From: a virus
Strand: one strand, 5' to 3'
Virus record (IMG/VR): IMGVR_UViG_3300032116_011488
Location: 1 to 64,000 of that record
DNA length: 64,000 nucleotides
The notes beneath the pieces were generated by a model. It saw only the letters and a list, made by a program, of their open reading frames with translations, searched no databases and was not told the origin of the DNA. The position numbers and the translations under genes are program-made. Below are positions 44,053 to 52,565 of the stretch, piece after piece (the first letter of the stretch is position 1; each line of letters starts with the position of its first letter).

Positions 44053-45025
44053 AAGGGTTCTGATTACAGGCGCCAACGGTTTAGTTGGTAACTACATGAT
44101 TGCAAAATGTATAAACCGTGGGGCATTAGTTACCGCAGTAGATATTGTAGAACCAACTAATCAAATTAAACAATATAAAGAAAATTATTGGTATAAAGAT
44201 AATTATAATTTCATCCAAGCCGATTTACGTGAATTTAGTCAATGTAAAGAAGTCGTAAAAGGTCAAGATATAATATTTCATATAGCCGGAGTAAAGGGTT
44301 CCCCCAAGAGAGCGATGGAACAACCCGCAGATTACTTCGTCCCAATGTTACAATTTAATACCAATATGATGGAAGCCGCTCGACTCGAAGATGTCGAGTG
44401 GTACGTTTTTACGTCTACCGTAGGCGTATACCAACCCGCAGAAGTATTCATTGAAGATGATGTGTGGAAGACCTTCCCATCAGAAAAAGATAAGTATGCT
44501 GGTTGGGCTAAACGTCTTGGGGAACTTCAAGCCGAAGTATACCAAGTATCCTATAATTGGAACAAAGCATCTATTGTCAGACCCGCCAACATTTATGGCA
44601 GACACGATAATTTTGGTCTAGAATCTACCGTTATCGCTTCATTAATTAAGAGATTGTTTGGCGAAAAGGAACACCCATTAGTATGTTGGGGTGATGGTTC
44701 GCCTATTCGTGATTTCATTTATGCAGGTGACGTAGCTGATGGTATCATCCAAGCATACGAACAACGTATCACACAACCAATCAATTTGGGTAGTGGAACT
44801 GGAGTGACGATTAAGGAACTTGCAGAAACTTTAGTGGAAATATATGAAGAAATGTACGGTGTTAAGGTTGCAATCGAATGGGATCCTACAAAACCAAATG
44901 GTGATGCCAAGAGATTGATGAGTACTGAACGAGCAGAATCGTTTGGTATTAAACAAAAAGTATCATTAAAAGAAGGATTGAAAGAAACTATAGATTACTA
45001 TCTAACACATTTTAAAGGGAAGTAA
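44042..45025 (+). CDS. NAD-dependent sugar epimerase/dehydratase (2)
   Basis: The ATG at 44042 is used, inside the end of the preceding gene and preceded by GAGGAAA. The 327-residue extended SDR has RVLITGANGLVGNYMIAKC (NAD-binding), FHIAGVKGSP, and KYAGWAKRLGELQAEVY with the catalytic YxxxK. WGDGSPIRDFIYAGDVADGI matches the substrate-binding block of UDP-glucose 4-epimerase and GDP-sugar relatives. Its base composition is less AT-rich than that of the glycosyltransferase-like genes. Confidence 0.85.
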   Translation: MNGKRVLITGANGLVGNYMIAKCINRGALVTAVDIVEPTNQIKQYKENYWYKDNYNFIQADLREFSQCKEVVKGQDIIFHIAGVKGSPKRAMEQPADYFVPMLQFNTNMMEAARLEDVEWYVFTSTVGVYQPAEVFIEDDVWKTFPSEKDKYAGWAKRLGELQAEVYQVSYNWNKASIVRPANIYGRHDNFGLESTVIASLIKRLFGEKEHPLVCWGDGSPIRDFIYAGDVADGIIQAYEQRITQPINLGSGTGVTIKELAETLVEIYEEMYGVKVAIEWDPTKPNGDAKRLMSTERAESFGIKQKVSLKEGLKETIDYYLTHFKGK

Positions 45026-45028
45026 GTT

Positions 45029-46012
45029 ATGAATAAGACAGATAAGATTTTAGTTACTGGAGCTAGTGGATTTATTGGTTCACGTTTATTGAAGATGTTA
45101 CATGAAACCGGGTATACTAATTTACGTGCTACATCTTGGAATAGAGAATTACGTGATACTTTATCAGATATAGAACATATTAAGGGTAACTTACAAGATG
45201 CAGACTTTTGTGAAGTAGTATCAAAAGACGTTGACGTAGTATTTCATTGTGCAGCTAATACGTCGAACGCTCTTGATACCAAGTTCAATCCTCTTCTTCA
45301 CGTTACTCCAAACGTTGAAATGAATGTGAACCTTATGGAACAGAGTTGGAAGAATAAGGTTCGTAAGTTTATTTTCATCTCATCAAATACCACGTATCCA
45401 GATATGGGTGACATTCCTTGCAAAGAAGATACAAACGTTCAAACCCCAGACATCGTTCCAGTCTATAAAGCGGTAGGTTGGATGAAACGTTATTGTGAGA
45501 CTTTGTGTGATTTCTTTTCTAATCAAATCCACAATCCTATGCAATGTGTAATTATCAGACCTTCAAACGCATACGGTCCTAATGACAAGTATGATTATGA
45601 AAAGTGTCACGTAACACCAGCTAATATCCGTAAGGTAGCAGATGGACTCAACCCAATTCCAGTTTGGGGTGACGGTACAGAAGTCCGTGACGTAATTCAC
45701 GTTGATGATATGGTCAGTGGATTTATTACCGTGGCTGAAAAAGTAGACACCTATGACATTTATAACGTGTCGTATGGAGAGGGATATACTGTTATAGAAG
45801 TTTTGAATGCCATCAAGGAAATTGAAGGTAACACAAATCCAGTCAACTTTGTAAACAACAAGGCACCAATGATTCCAGTTCGATTACTTGATAACACCAA
45901 GTTAAAGAGCTTGGGATGGTCACCCAAGTATGACTTACGTAGTGGCTTGGCAGATGCATTGCGGTGGTACAAGGAAAACAAGCACCAATTCAACCCAAAT
46001 TCACAGCCATGA
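45029..46012 (+). CDS. NAD-dependent sugar epimerase/dehydratase (3)
   Basis: The 327-residue extended SDR has KILVTGASGFIGSRLLKML, FHCAANTSNALD, and WGDGTEVRDVIHVDDMVSGF, the latter almost matching its neighbour. The expected YxxxK is not obvious: the region reads VPVYKAVGWMKRYCE, with the Lys next to the Tyr. The active site may therefore differ from standard epimerases. Spacing of three bases after the previous SDR suggests two consecutive steps on one nucleotide sugar. Confidence 0.82.
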   Translation: MNKTDKILVTGASGFIGSRLLKMLHETGYTNLRATSWNRELRDTLSDIEHIKGNLQDADFCEVVSKDVDVVFHCAANTSNALDTKFNPLLHVTPNVEMNVNLMEQSWKNKVRKFIFISSNTTYPDMGDIPCKEDTNVQTPDIVPVYKAVGWMKRYCETLCDFFSNQIHNPMQCVIIRPSNAYGPNDKYDYEKCHVTPANIRKVADGLNPIPVWGDGTEVRDVIHVDDMVSGFITVAEKVDTYDIYNVSYGEGYTVIEVLNAIKEIEGNTNPVNFVNNKAPMIPVRLLDNTKLKSLGWSPKYDLRSGLADALRWYKENKHQFNPNSQP

Positions 46013-46524
46013 GCTACAAAGATGAATTAACAAATGCTATGAAACTGTTGATGGATAAACCAGAAACAGTTTTCATCGGTCAACAAATCGTGTACTACGG
46101 TAATCCTATGTCAAAAACAATTGAGGGACTACCAAAAGAACGAATGATAGAAACTCCCGTTATGGAAGAAACTCAGATGGGAATGACACTGGGTATGGCT
46201 ATGGCTGGTAAATTAGTAGTAAGTTTCTATCCACGGTGGGACTTTGTAATTTCTGCGATGAACCAATTGGTAAATCACCTTGATAAGTACACACTTATGA
46301 CCGGTAAAAATGTTCATGTGATTATACGTGTTGGTAAAGGTTCGGATAAACCTCTGGACCCGGGCCATCAACATAAGGCAAATTACATAAAGCCGTTTGG
46401 TGAAATATTAAAAACGATAACCTTACTAGATTGCACAACAGTAGAAAGTGTAAGAAAAAATTATAATACAGCAATAAACACACCAGGTATCTATATCATA
46501 AACGAATATCCTGAGGTATATTAA
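46009..46524 (+). CDS. TPP-dependent enzyme E1 beta-like Pyr-domain subunit
   Basis: The ATG at 46009 overlaps the upstream TGA. The 171-residue protein matches the N-terminal Pyr domain of E1 beta subunits: RMIETPVMEETQMGMTLGMA with the probable TPP-activating Glu53, VVSFYPRWDFVISAMNQLVN, and VIIRVGKGSDKPLDPGHQHK. The C-terminal transketolase-C domain of full beta subunits (about 325 aa) is missing. With the alpha-like gene at 39599-40231 it forms a minimal split E1 enzyme. The two genes are 5.8 kb apart, with other island genes between them. Confidence 0.8.
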   Translation: MSYKDELTNAMKLLMDKPETVFIGQQIVYYGNPMSKTIEGLPKERMIETPVMEETQMGMTLGMAMAGKLVVSFYPRWDFVISAMNQLVNHLDKYTLMTGKNVHVIIRVGKGSDKPLDPGHQHKANYIKPFGEILKTITLLDCTTVESVRKNYNTAINTPGIYIINEYPEVY

Positions 46525-46525
46525 T

Positions 46526-47395
46526 ATGCAAAATGGAATATTATTTTTAGGTGATAGTTTTACATGGGGAGAGGGATTAGAACTTTATTGTGATACACCT
46601 AAATGGATTGAAGAACGAACCCAACAAAATGGTTGGCCAACATTATCAACTAAACAAGACGAAGATGGTATTCGTTTTCGTGAAGAAAATAGATTTTCTA
46701 GATTAGTTGCTAATCATTTTGGTAAAATTGATTGTGTTAATGACACAAATGGAGGATGTGTAGCGGGGTATATTAATGTTGCACATAAGTTTTTATTTGA
46801 TCCTGATATAAGAATTGACACCATTATTATTCAATTTTCTATACTTGACCGAGAGCCTATTCATGGAAGTTTTAGTTGTGTGTGTGACTTTTGTAAAGCA
46901 ACGGGATATCATCGATATTTTGAACAAGTAGAACACGTTATAGCAGCACTTATAAATGGTAATTTAACTGATAATCAAAAAGAAGCTTTAATATTTTTCG
47001 AAAAAAAAACAAATAGAAAGGCAACTGACAACGATTTTTTAGATGCTCTTATTAATGTAAGAGGAATCTGGTATTCCAATTTAGTACATGATTTTTATGT
47101 CAATCATATTTTACACTGGGAAGCTTCTGGGAAACGAAAAATATATTACATAGATTCATGGGATAACGAAACAAGTTATAAATTACACAATTCAATTATA
47201 CCTATAGATAAAAAAGGAATTCCTTTAATTGGAGAAGATGATAGAAAATATCAAATATGGACCAAGTGGGAGAATTCATTCGAATTTAAAAACATATCAC
47301 AGCAGTTTGTGAAAACTGGAAACGGTCACCCTACATTAAAACAACATCAACATTTAGCAAAATCTATTATACAATTTTTAGAAGAAAGACAATAG
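46526..47395 (+). CDS. SGNH-hydrolase-like protein (2)
   Basis: The 289-residue protein has ILFLGDSFTWGEGL with Ser11, a true GDS motif, a TNGGCVAGY block and a C-terminal GNGHPTLKQHQHLAKSI with the catalytic-type His. A CVCDFC cluster near the middle could bind metal. Relatives act as esterases or O-acyl transferases on sugars. It starts one base after the E1 beta-like gene's stop. Confidence 0.78.
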   Translation: MQNGILFLGDSFTWGEGLELYCDTPKWIEERTQQNGWPTLSTKQDEDGIRFREENRFSRLVANHFGKIDCVNDTNGGCVAGYINVAHKFLFDPDIRIDTIIIQFSILDREPIHGSFSCVCDFCKATGYHRYFEQVEHVIAALINGNLTDNQKEALIFFEKKTNRKATDNDFLDALINVRGIWYSNLVHDFYVNHILHWEASGKRKIYYIDSWDNETSYKLHNSIIPIDKKGIPLIGEDDRKYQIWTKWENSFEFKNISQQFVKTGNGHPTLKQHQHLAKSIIQFLEERQ

Positions 47396-47408
47396 GAGAA
47401 ATAGTATT

Positions 47409-47537
47409 ATGTTTAAGTTTATTAAAAAAATATACAATTCTTATTTAGAAAAGAAAAAAAAGAAGCAGTTAGAAAAATTATACAAAGAACGGTTAGAAGA
47501 ATTAAGAAAGCGTGATCCGTTCGTGTACAAGCATTGA
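47409..47537 (+). CDS. Tiny Lys-rich helical protein (42 aa)
   Basis: An ATG at 47409 with AGGAGA nine bases upstream opens a 42-residue frame ending TGA at 47535-47537. The product is a basic amphipathic helix (MFKFIKKIYNSYLEKKKKKQ and on) ending RKRDPFVYKH. The RDPF-aromatic ending recurs in very small proteins of other marine phages. It fills the gap between an SGNH gene and a radical SAM gene. Function unknown. Confidence 0.65.
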   Translation: MFKFIKKIYNSYLEKKKKKQLEKLYKERLEELRKRDPFVYKH

Positions 47538-47543
47538 TATTAC

Positions 47544-48797
47544 ATGCATAATAAAGAAACGTTTTGTATATTGCCATTCGTACATTTCTACACCCAACCA
47601 GACGGTGAGGTAAAGCCTTGCTGTATCGCAGGTGGATTTGACAATAAACAATCTTTGCGGGATAAAAATCTAGAGGATATATTTAATTCTGATGAATATA
47701 AACAACTCAGAAAAGATATGTTAACGGGAAAACGTAACAAGATGTGTGATATATGCTATAAAAAAGAGGATGCGGGGGAGTTTTCCCCTAGACATAATTA
47801 TAATAACAATCTTACAATTGGTGGTCCATGTGAATGGACTACTCCCGTGATACACGAAGATTATTCTGTACCTATCGAGTTTCAGCATATCGATATTAGA
47901 TTTTCTAATCTATGTAATTTTAAGTGTAGAATGTGTAATCATTCCTTTTCTTCCCATTGGTATGAGGATTCCCAGAAAATAAAAGTGGGAAATCATCATA
48001 TATATGCGACAAACGAGAACACAAAGATAATAGAAGCAAGTAAAACAATTATCGAAGATTTACTACCGTACTTAAAAAATTTAAAGAGTGTATATTTTGC
48101 AGGTGGTGAACCATTAATTAATGAGAAGCATTACAACTTGTTGGTTTGGTTAAGTGAAAATTTAGAGGATACCAATGACACTAATGGATTGGGTGCTCGT
48201 AAAAAGTTATCGATGCACTATAATACCAACTTGTCAGTTTTGAAATATCGTGATTATGATTTTGTGAAGTATTGGAAGAAATTTAAACGCGTACACTTAG
48301 CTATATCATGTGACGGAATCGGTAATGTAGGAGAATACCAACGAGTTGGATTTAATCATACTACATTTATAAAAAACTTAAAAGAATTACAAACATACGC
48401 AATATCAAAGTCAACAACAGGACAAATAGATAATATTTCGTATAGTTTTCAGTACACTACTACAATTTTTAACATAGAACACATATTTGAATTTATAAAT
48501 TTTATGATGGAAAATAAATTCATTGATAGTGAAGATTGTATTAATTTTTATTATGCATGGGGTCCATTGATGTCAGTAAACAATATGTCCGATACTGATA
48601 AAAGAAGAATTACGGATATGTTTACAAAAAATATAAATAATATTTCATCAGAGATTACAAAAAGTCAGTTGACGGCGATAGTAAATTATATGAATAGTTC
48701 ACCTACACATGAAATCAGTTTACTTAATGAATTGGTTACAAAACTAGATGATTTACACGGAACCGATTACAAAACTATAACTAACATACGACTATAG
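47544..48797 (+). CDS. Radical SAM protein with twitch-type extension (3)
   Basis: The 417-residue protein has the cluster motif CNFKCRMC (Cys124, Cys128, Cys131) and FAGGEPLIN. N-terminal cysteines (Cys8, the CC pair at 26-27, and C68-x2-C71) match a twitch-type region placed ahead of the core, as in the radical SAM protein at 31315. The segment FCILPFVHFYTQPDGEVKPC is characteristic of this phage/bacterial subfamily. Substrate unknown. Confidence 0.85.
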   Translation: MHNKETFCILPFVHFYTQPDGEVKPCCIAGGFDNKQSLRDKNLEDIFNSDEYKQLRKDMLTGKRNKMCDICYKKEDAGEFSPRHNYNNNLTIGGPCEWTTPVIHEDYSVPIEFQHIDIRFSNLCNFKCRMCNHSFSSHWYEDSQKIKVGNHHIYATNENTKIIEASKTIIEDLLPYLKNLKSVYFAGGEPLINEKHYNLLVWLSENLEDTNDTNGLGARKKLSMHYNTNLSVLKYRDYDFVKYWKKFKRVHLAISCDGIGNVGEYQRVGFNHTTFIKNLKELQTYAISKSTTGQIDNISYSFQYTTTIFNIEHIFEFINFMMENKFIDSEDCINFYYAWGPLMSVNNMSDTDKRRITDMFTKNINNISSEITKSQLTAIVNYMNSSPTHEISLLNELVTKLDDLHGTDYKTITNIRL

Positions 48798-48803
48798 AAC
48801 AAA

Positions 48804-49742
48804 ATGAAATATATATTAGCTACGGGATGTTCATTTACAAACAATATAAGATTGAATCCAGATATACCGCAACAAGATACGGAACACAAAAGACGTTCTT
48901 GGCCGTATTATTTACAGCAAGAACTTGGAAATGAGTATTGTGTTTTAAATTATGGTGGAGCAACTAATGATAATGTGTCAATGTGTAGAATTATATTATA
49001 TCACATAAATCGTTTGTTGAAAGAAAACATAGACCCAAAAGATATAAAGATTATACTCCAATGGTCATCTGGTACTAGACAAGCAATTTATATGAGTAGA
49101 CAGATGGATAAATATTCTCATAGTATGGGGCACACATTGGTCTATCATAATAATTGGGAAACAACACCCGGAGTGTTTTATTTGACAGGTGGGTTTGACC
49201 CCCCGATGGGACCTGGTAGTGCAATAGAAAAATTTGGTATATATAATGCGATAAAGTACTGGCAAGCGGAAATTATGTGGGATAACCATATCAATACCGT
49301 TATGCCTTGGTTAGAAATGTGGTTATTACTAGAAAAAACTTGTAAAGAATTGGGCATTGATGCGTATTACATGAATATGTGGGATAACTTTTCCCACCAA
49401 TCGGAGTCCAATTTTACAAAAAATGGTAATAGCTTGCAGTTATATGGTAATCCAACCACAGATATTTGGATGGATAAAATTGAAGTTTTAAAACCATACC
49501 TTGACAAGTTACCAATAAAGTCTGATAGACACTGGCATCATGAAAATTATAAGGGATTACTGGAATGGGCCATAGATACTAGAGATGATAATATACCTGT
49601 ATTCCAAGAGTTCGATGAATATAAAGCAAAAACGTTTGAAGAGTATTTATATGCTACTGGTGGAAATTCGTGGGGACATCCTTCCGCTGAAATGATGGGA
49701 ATATTTGTTAGAACAGAACTTCTTAAGTTGATAAAATTATGA
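48804..49742 (+). CDS. SGNH-hydrolase-like protein (3)
   Basis: The 312-residue protein has YILATGCSFTNN with Ser10, a GGATNDN block for the Gly/Asn oxyanion residues, IILQWSSGTR, and a C-terminal NSWGHPSAEMMGIF with the catalytic-type His. The QWSS block recurs in two other SGNH proteins of the window (58639 and 55565). Overlaps the next gene by four bases. Confidence 0.75.
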   Translation: MKYILATGCSFTNNIRLNPDIPQQDTEHKRRSWPYYLQQELGNEYCVLNYGGATNDNVSMCRIILYHINRLLKENIDPKDIKIILQWSSGTRQAIYMSRQMDKYSHSMGHTLVYHNNWETTPGVFYLTGGFDPPMGPGSAIEKFGIYNAIKYWQAEIMWDNHINTVMPWLEMWLLLEKTCKELGIDAYYMNMWDNFSHQSESNFTKNGNSLQLYGNPTTDIWMDKIEVLKPYLDKLPIKSDRHWHHENYKGLLEWAIDTRDDNIPVFQEFDEYKAKTFEEYLYATGGNSWGHPSAEMMGIFVRTELLKLIKL

Positions 49743-51850
49743 ACTTATACAAAAAGAAATATCTATATGCGAATGGTTCTTCCGTGACTGCAGGTGGTGG
49801 GTTTGAACCAATAGAAAAAAGAACGGATGTACGGCCATTTTATGAACAAAAAGGAATCAAATTGCCCGATACACAAATTGAGTGTTCTTATCCTTATTTT
49901 ATCGCAAAAAAATTGAATCTTGAACTAATAAACGAAGCTAAAAGTGGTAGTGGTATCGATAGATTGATACGAACCACCCTAGATTGGATATTAGCTAATG
50001 AAGATATAGTAGACCAAACAATCTTTATATTAGAACCACAGGTTGGTATACGTCTAGATTGGTATGTTTTTGAATGGCAAGACTATGGTGTGTTGAACGC
50101 ACATAGGAATGGACAAGGAGAGTACCCGTTTACTCTGGTCAAAGAATATTTCGAAGACGATGTAGAGGAGCAAATCGACTGGAATCTAAAATATAAGTCA
50201 GCGATAGATGGATATTTCTCTAATTTTTATGATCCAGATGAGCAATATAAATCTGAGTTCAAGCGATTAATATTATTTTTGGAATTTTTAAACAGTAGAA
50301 AGATAGATTATCTTGTTTCAATGCCAAGTCATTTGGATTTTGGATTGTACGAACAGTTTAAAAAAGTTATTCCGAAAAAATGTAATCTATTTTATGCATT
50401 TAAAGAAGCAATAGCAAAAGCTTCTCCTAATGGTTGGGCAACAACCGGTCCTACTTGTGTATGGGAATATGCAAGATATTCTGAAATTTTAATATATAAT
50501 GAAACTGATAGTGAAGATAATCACATAGGTTACAAGGGAAATCAAATCGTAGCAGATATAATCACGGATTATATCAGATACAACAATTTCATCAAATATT
50601 ATTCTGACAAACATTCGTATAATTTAGATGGAAATATCTATGTAAAAAATTTATCAATAAAGTTTGATAGAGTAGAAAATGTTGAAGATGCAGATTTTAT
50701 ATATTTGGGTGATATGAACATATTCAATTATGAGCATGTACTCAGACATTCTGGTGTATTTCACAATATCGTAGGTTATAGTGACACATTCCAAAAAATG
50801 GAAGATTATGTAAAATCAGTTGATGAAACTTGGTCATGGTTGAGGGAAATCAATAAGAAGGGAAAAAGATTTTTTATAAAACTGTTTCATGAAAGAGTAT
50901 TTACAACAACATTTATACATTTTCTTGATTTTATGGAAAAAGAATATGGTATAAAATCTTCACAGATATGGTATCTGGACTGTAATATAACAGACTATCC
51001 ATGTACTAATACTGTACCGTTGGAATTAAAACTTAGATCATTTGCTGCGTTAGATGCCTCAGAGGGTATAGTGGATGTAGATGTTTTTAATAAACCGGAT
51101 GATAACTTTAGAAACAAAAAACTAATTTCGTTGAATAATAAAGTTACCTTTAATAGATTGTTGGTATTTGATAGAATATTAAAAGAATACAATGACCACA
51201 ATTTACTAAGAAAAGAGAACATAATTTCTATGAGAGAGGATGGTGGAGTAAATGTACCATCAAATGAACCTCTATTTTCTCGTAACTTGAAAAATGATAT
51301 ACGTAGGTATGCGGATATACAACTCCCATGGTATATTGATTCTTGGACCAGAGAAACACAACAAGTAAACGCAAGTGAAGTGTTATTGGATATTATAAAT
51401 TATCATAGACAATGCATATTTTCAATAACAAACGAAACGGAAAGACAATTATATTATGAATATGATATGACACGTGATTATGAACTGCTAAAAGAAATAC
51501 AGTTCAGTGAAAAATGTATAGTGCCTATACTTGGGGGAGTATTTCCGTTCATCATAACCGATGGATTATTTTATAGAAATATGGAAAAAATTGGATTTGA
51601 CTTTAGTTATCTTAAAAAGTTCTTTGACATAGATTATTTAACAAATACCTTAAGTCAAAATACAGAATCGGTTTCAAAAATAGCAAAGTTTGTAGCAAAC
51701 ACATCTATTGAAGAATTAAACAAATTTAGAAAAGAAAACTATCACTATATTAAACATAATAGAAAATTATTATTAGATATTATGATAGGTGATTGCGGAG
51801 AAACAGAATTGAAATTTTGGGAAAGGCTTAGTGGAAAAAGCCTACGATGA
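49739..51850 (+). CDS. Fusion of SGNH-like and exostosin-like glycosyltransferase domains
   Basis: The 703-residue protein joins two families that are separate elsewhere in the window. Residues about 1-285 are SGNH-like: YANGSSVTAGGG with Ser15, AKSGSGIDRL, and EDNHIGYKGNQIVADI. Residues about 300-703 follow the exostosin-like pattern: NKKLISLNNKVTFNRLLVFD corresponds to the shared N-R...R motif, and FSEKCIVPILGGVFPFIITD to the donor-side motif. A diverged GFDFSYLKKFF replaces GFKTF. The fusion implies that acyl removal or transfer and glycosyl transfer act on the same substrate. Confidence 0.72.
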   Translation: MNLYKKKYLYANGSSVTAGGGFEPIEKRTDVRPFYEQKGIKLPDTQIECSYPYFIAKKLNLELINEAKSGSGIDRLIRTTLDWILANEDIVDQTIFILEPQVGIRLDWYVFEWQDYGVLNAHRNGQGEYPFTLVKEYFEDDVEEQIDWNLKYKSAIDGYFSNFYDPDEQYKSEFKRLILFLEFLNSRKIDYLVSMPSHLDFGLYEQFKKVIPKKCNLFYAFKEAIAKASPNGWATTGPTCVWEYARYSEILIYNETDSEDNHIGYKGNQIVADIITDYIRYNNFIKYYSDKHSYNLDGNIYVKNLSIKFDRVENVEDADFIYLGDMNIFNYEHVLRHSGVFHNIVGYSDTFQKMEDYVKSVDETWSWLREINKKGKRFFIKLFHERVFTTTFIHFLDFMEKEYGIKSSQIWYLDCNITDYPCTNTVPLELKLRSFAALDASEGIVDVDVFNKPDDNFRNKKLISLNNKVTFNRLLVFDRILKEYNDHNLLRKENIISMREDGGVNVPSNEPLFSRNLKNDIRRYADIQLPWYIDSWTRETQQVNASEVLLDIINYHRQCIFSITNETERQLYYEYDMTRDYELLKEIQFSEKCIVPILGGVFPFIITDGLFYRNMEKIGFDFSYLKKFFDIDYLTNTLSQNTESVSKIAKFVANTSIEELNKFRKENYHYIKHNRKLLLDIMIGDCGETELKFWERLSGKSLR

Positions 51851-51851
51851 T

Positions 51852-52565
51852 ATGAAAGTACTATATTCCAATGGAGATTCCGTTATCTGGGGAGCAGAAT
51901 TAGAAAACAAAACAGAGGAAAGATTTTCAAAGTTATTAGCAGATAAGTTGAAAATGGTTGATTGCAACAATGCTTCTGCTGGGGTGTCAAACGACTATAT
52001 CTACCGACAAACGATGAGAGATGTCTCTCATTGGTTAGACACTAAACAAATATGGAGTGAAGAATCTGATTGGGTCAGCGCAGATGAAATCCTTATAATT
52101 ATTGGGTGGACCTCCCCTACCAGATTTGAATGGTGGAACGGACAACAATACATTCAAGAAAGATTGTGGACAGGATATGATAAGTGGGGCAATCCAGACT
52201 TACATAGAACTACAGAAGATGAGTTCGTATTGCATCAAACAGAACTTATTCCATCTTATATACGAACGCTAAACCATATTAATGCTTTACATGCATTTCT
52301 TACAGTAAATACAATTCCTCATTATTTTTTCAATGTGTTCTATGAATATGAAGACTTATACGAACCAACGGATAAAATAGACACTTTTGGTAGAAAAAAT
52401 TACCAATTATCGACAAATTCTTTGTTAAAACTCACTCCAAACTCGTTTAGAAGCAAGACGATGTATAATTATATAAAGGAGAACGGGGGTGGATTTTTAC
52501 CTAGAAATCACCCCGATAAACTGTCCCACAAGTTATGGGCGGAGTTTTTATTTAAGGAGGTTTGA
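51852..52565 (+). CDS. SGNH-hydrolase-like protein (4)
   Basis: The ATG at 51852 follows the previous stop by one base; an in-frame GTG at 51831 would lie in that gene. The 237-residue protein has VLYSNGDSVIWGAEL with Ser10, ASAGVSNDYI, IIIGWTSPTRFEWWN and a C-terminal RNHPDKLSHKLWAEF. It overlaps the carbamoyltransferase start (TGATG). Confidence 0.76.
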   Translation: MKVLYSNGDSVIWGAELENKTEERFSKLLADKLKMVDCNNASAGVSNDYIYRQTMRDVSHWLDTKQIWSEESDWVSADEILIIIGWTSPTRFEWWNGQQYIQERLWTGYDKWGNPDLHRTTEDEFVLHQTELIPSYIRTLNHINALHAFLTVNTIPHYFFNVFYEYEDLYEPTDKIDTFGRKNYQLSTNSLLKLTPNSFRSKTMYNYIKENGGGFLPRNHPDKLSHKLWAEFLFKEV

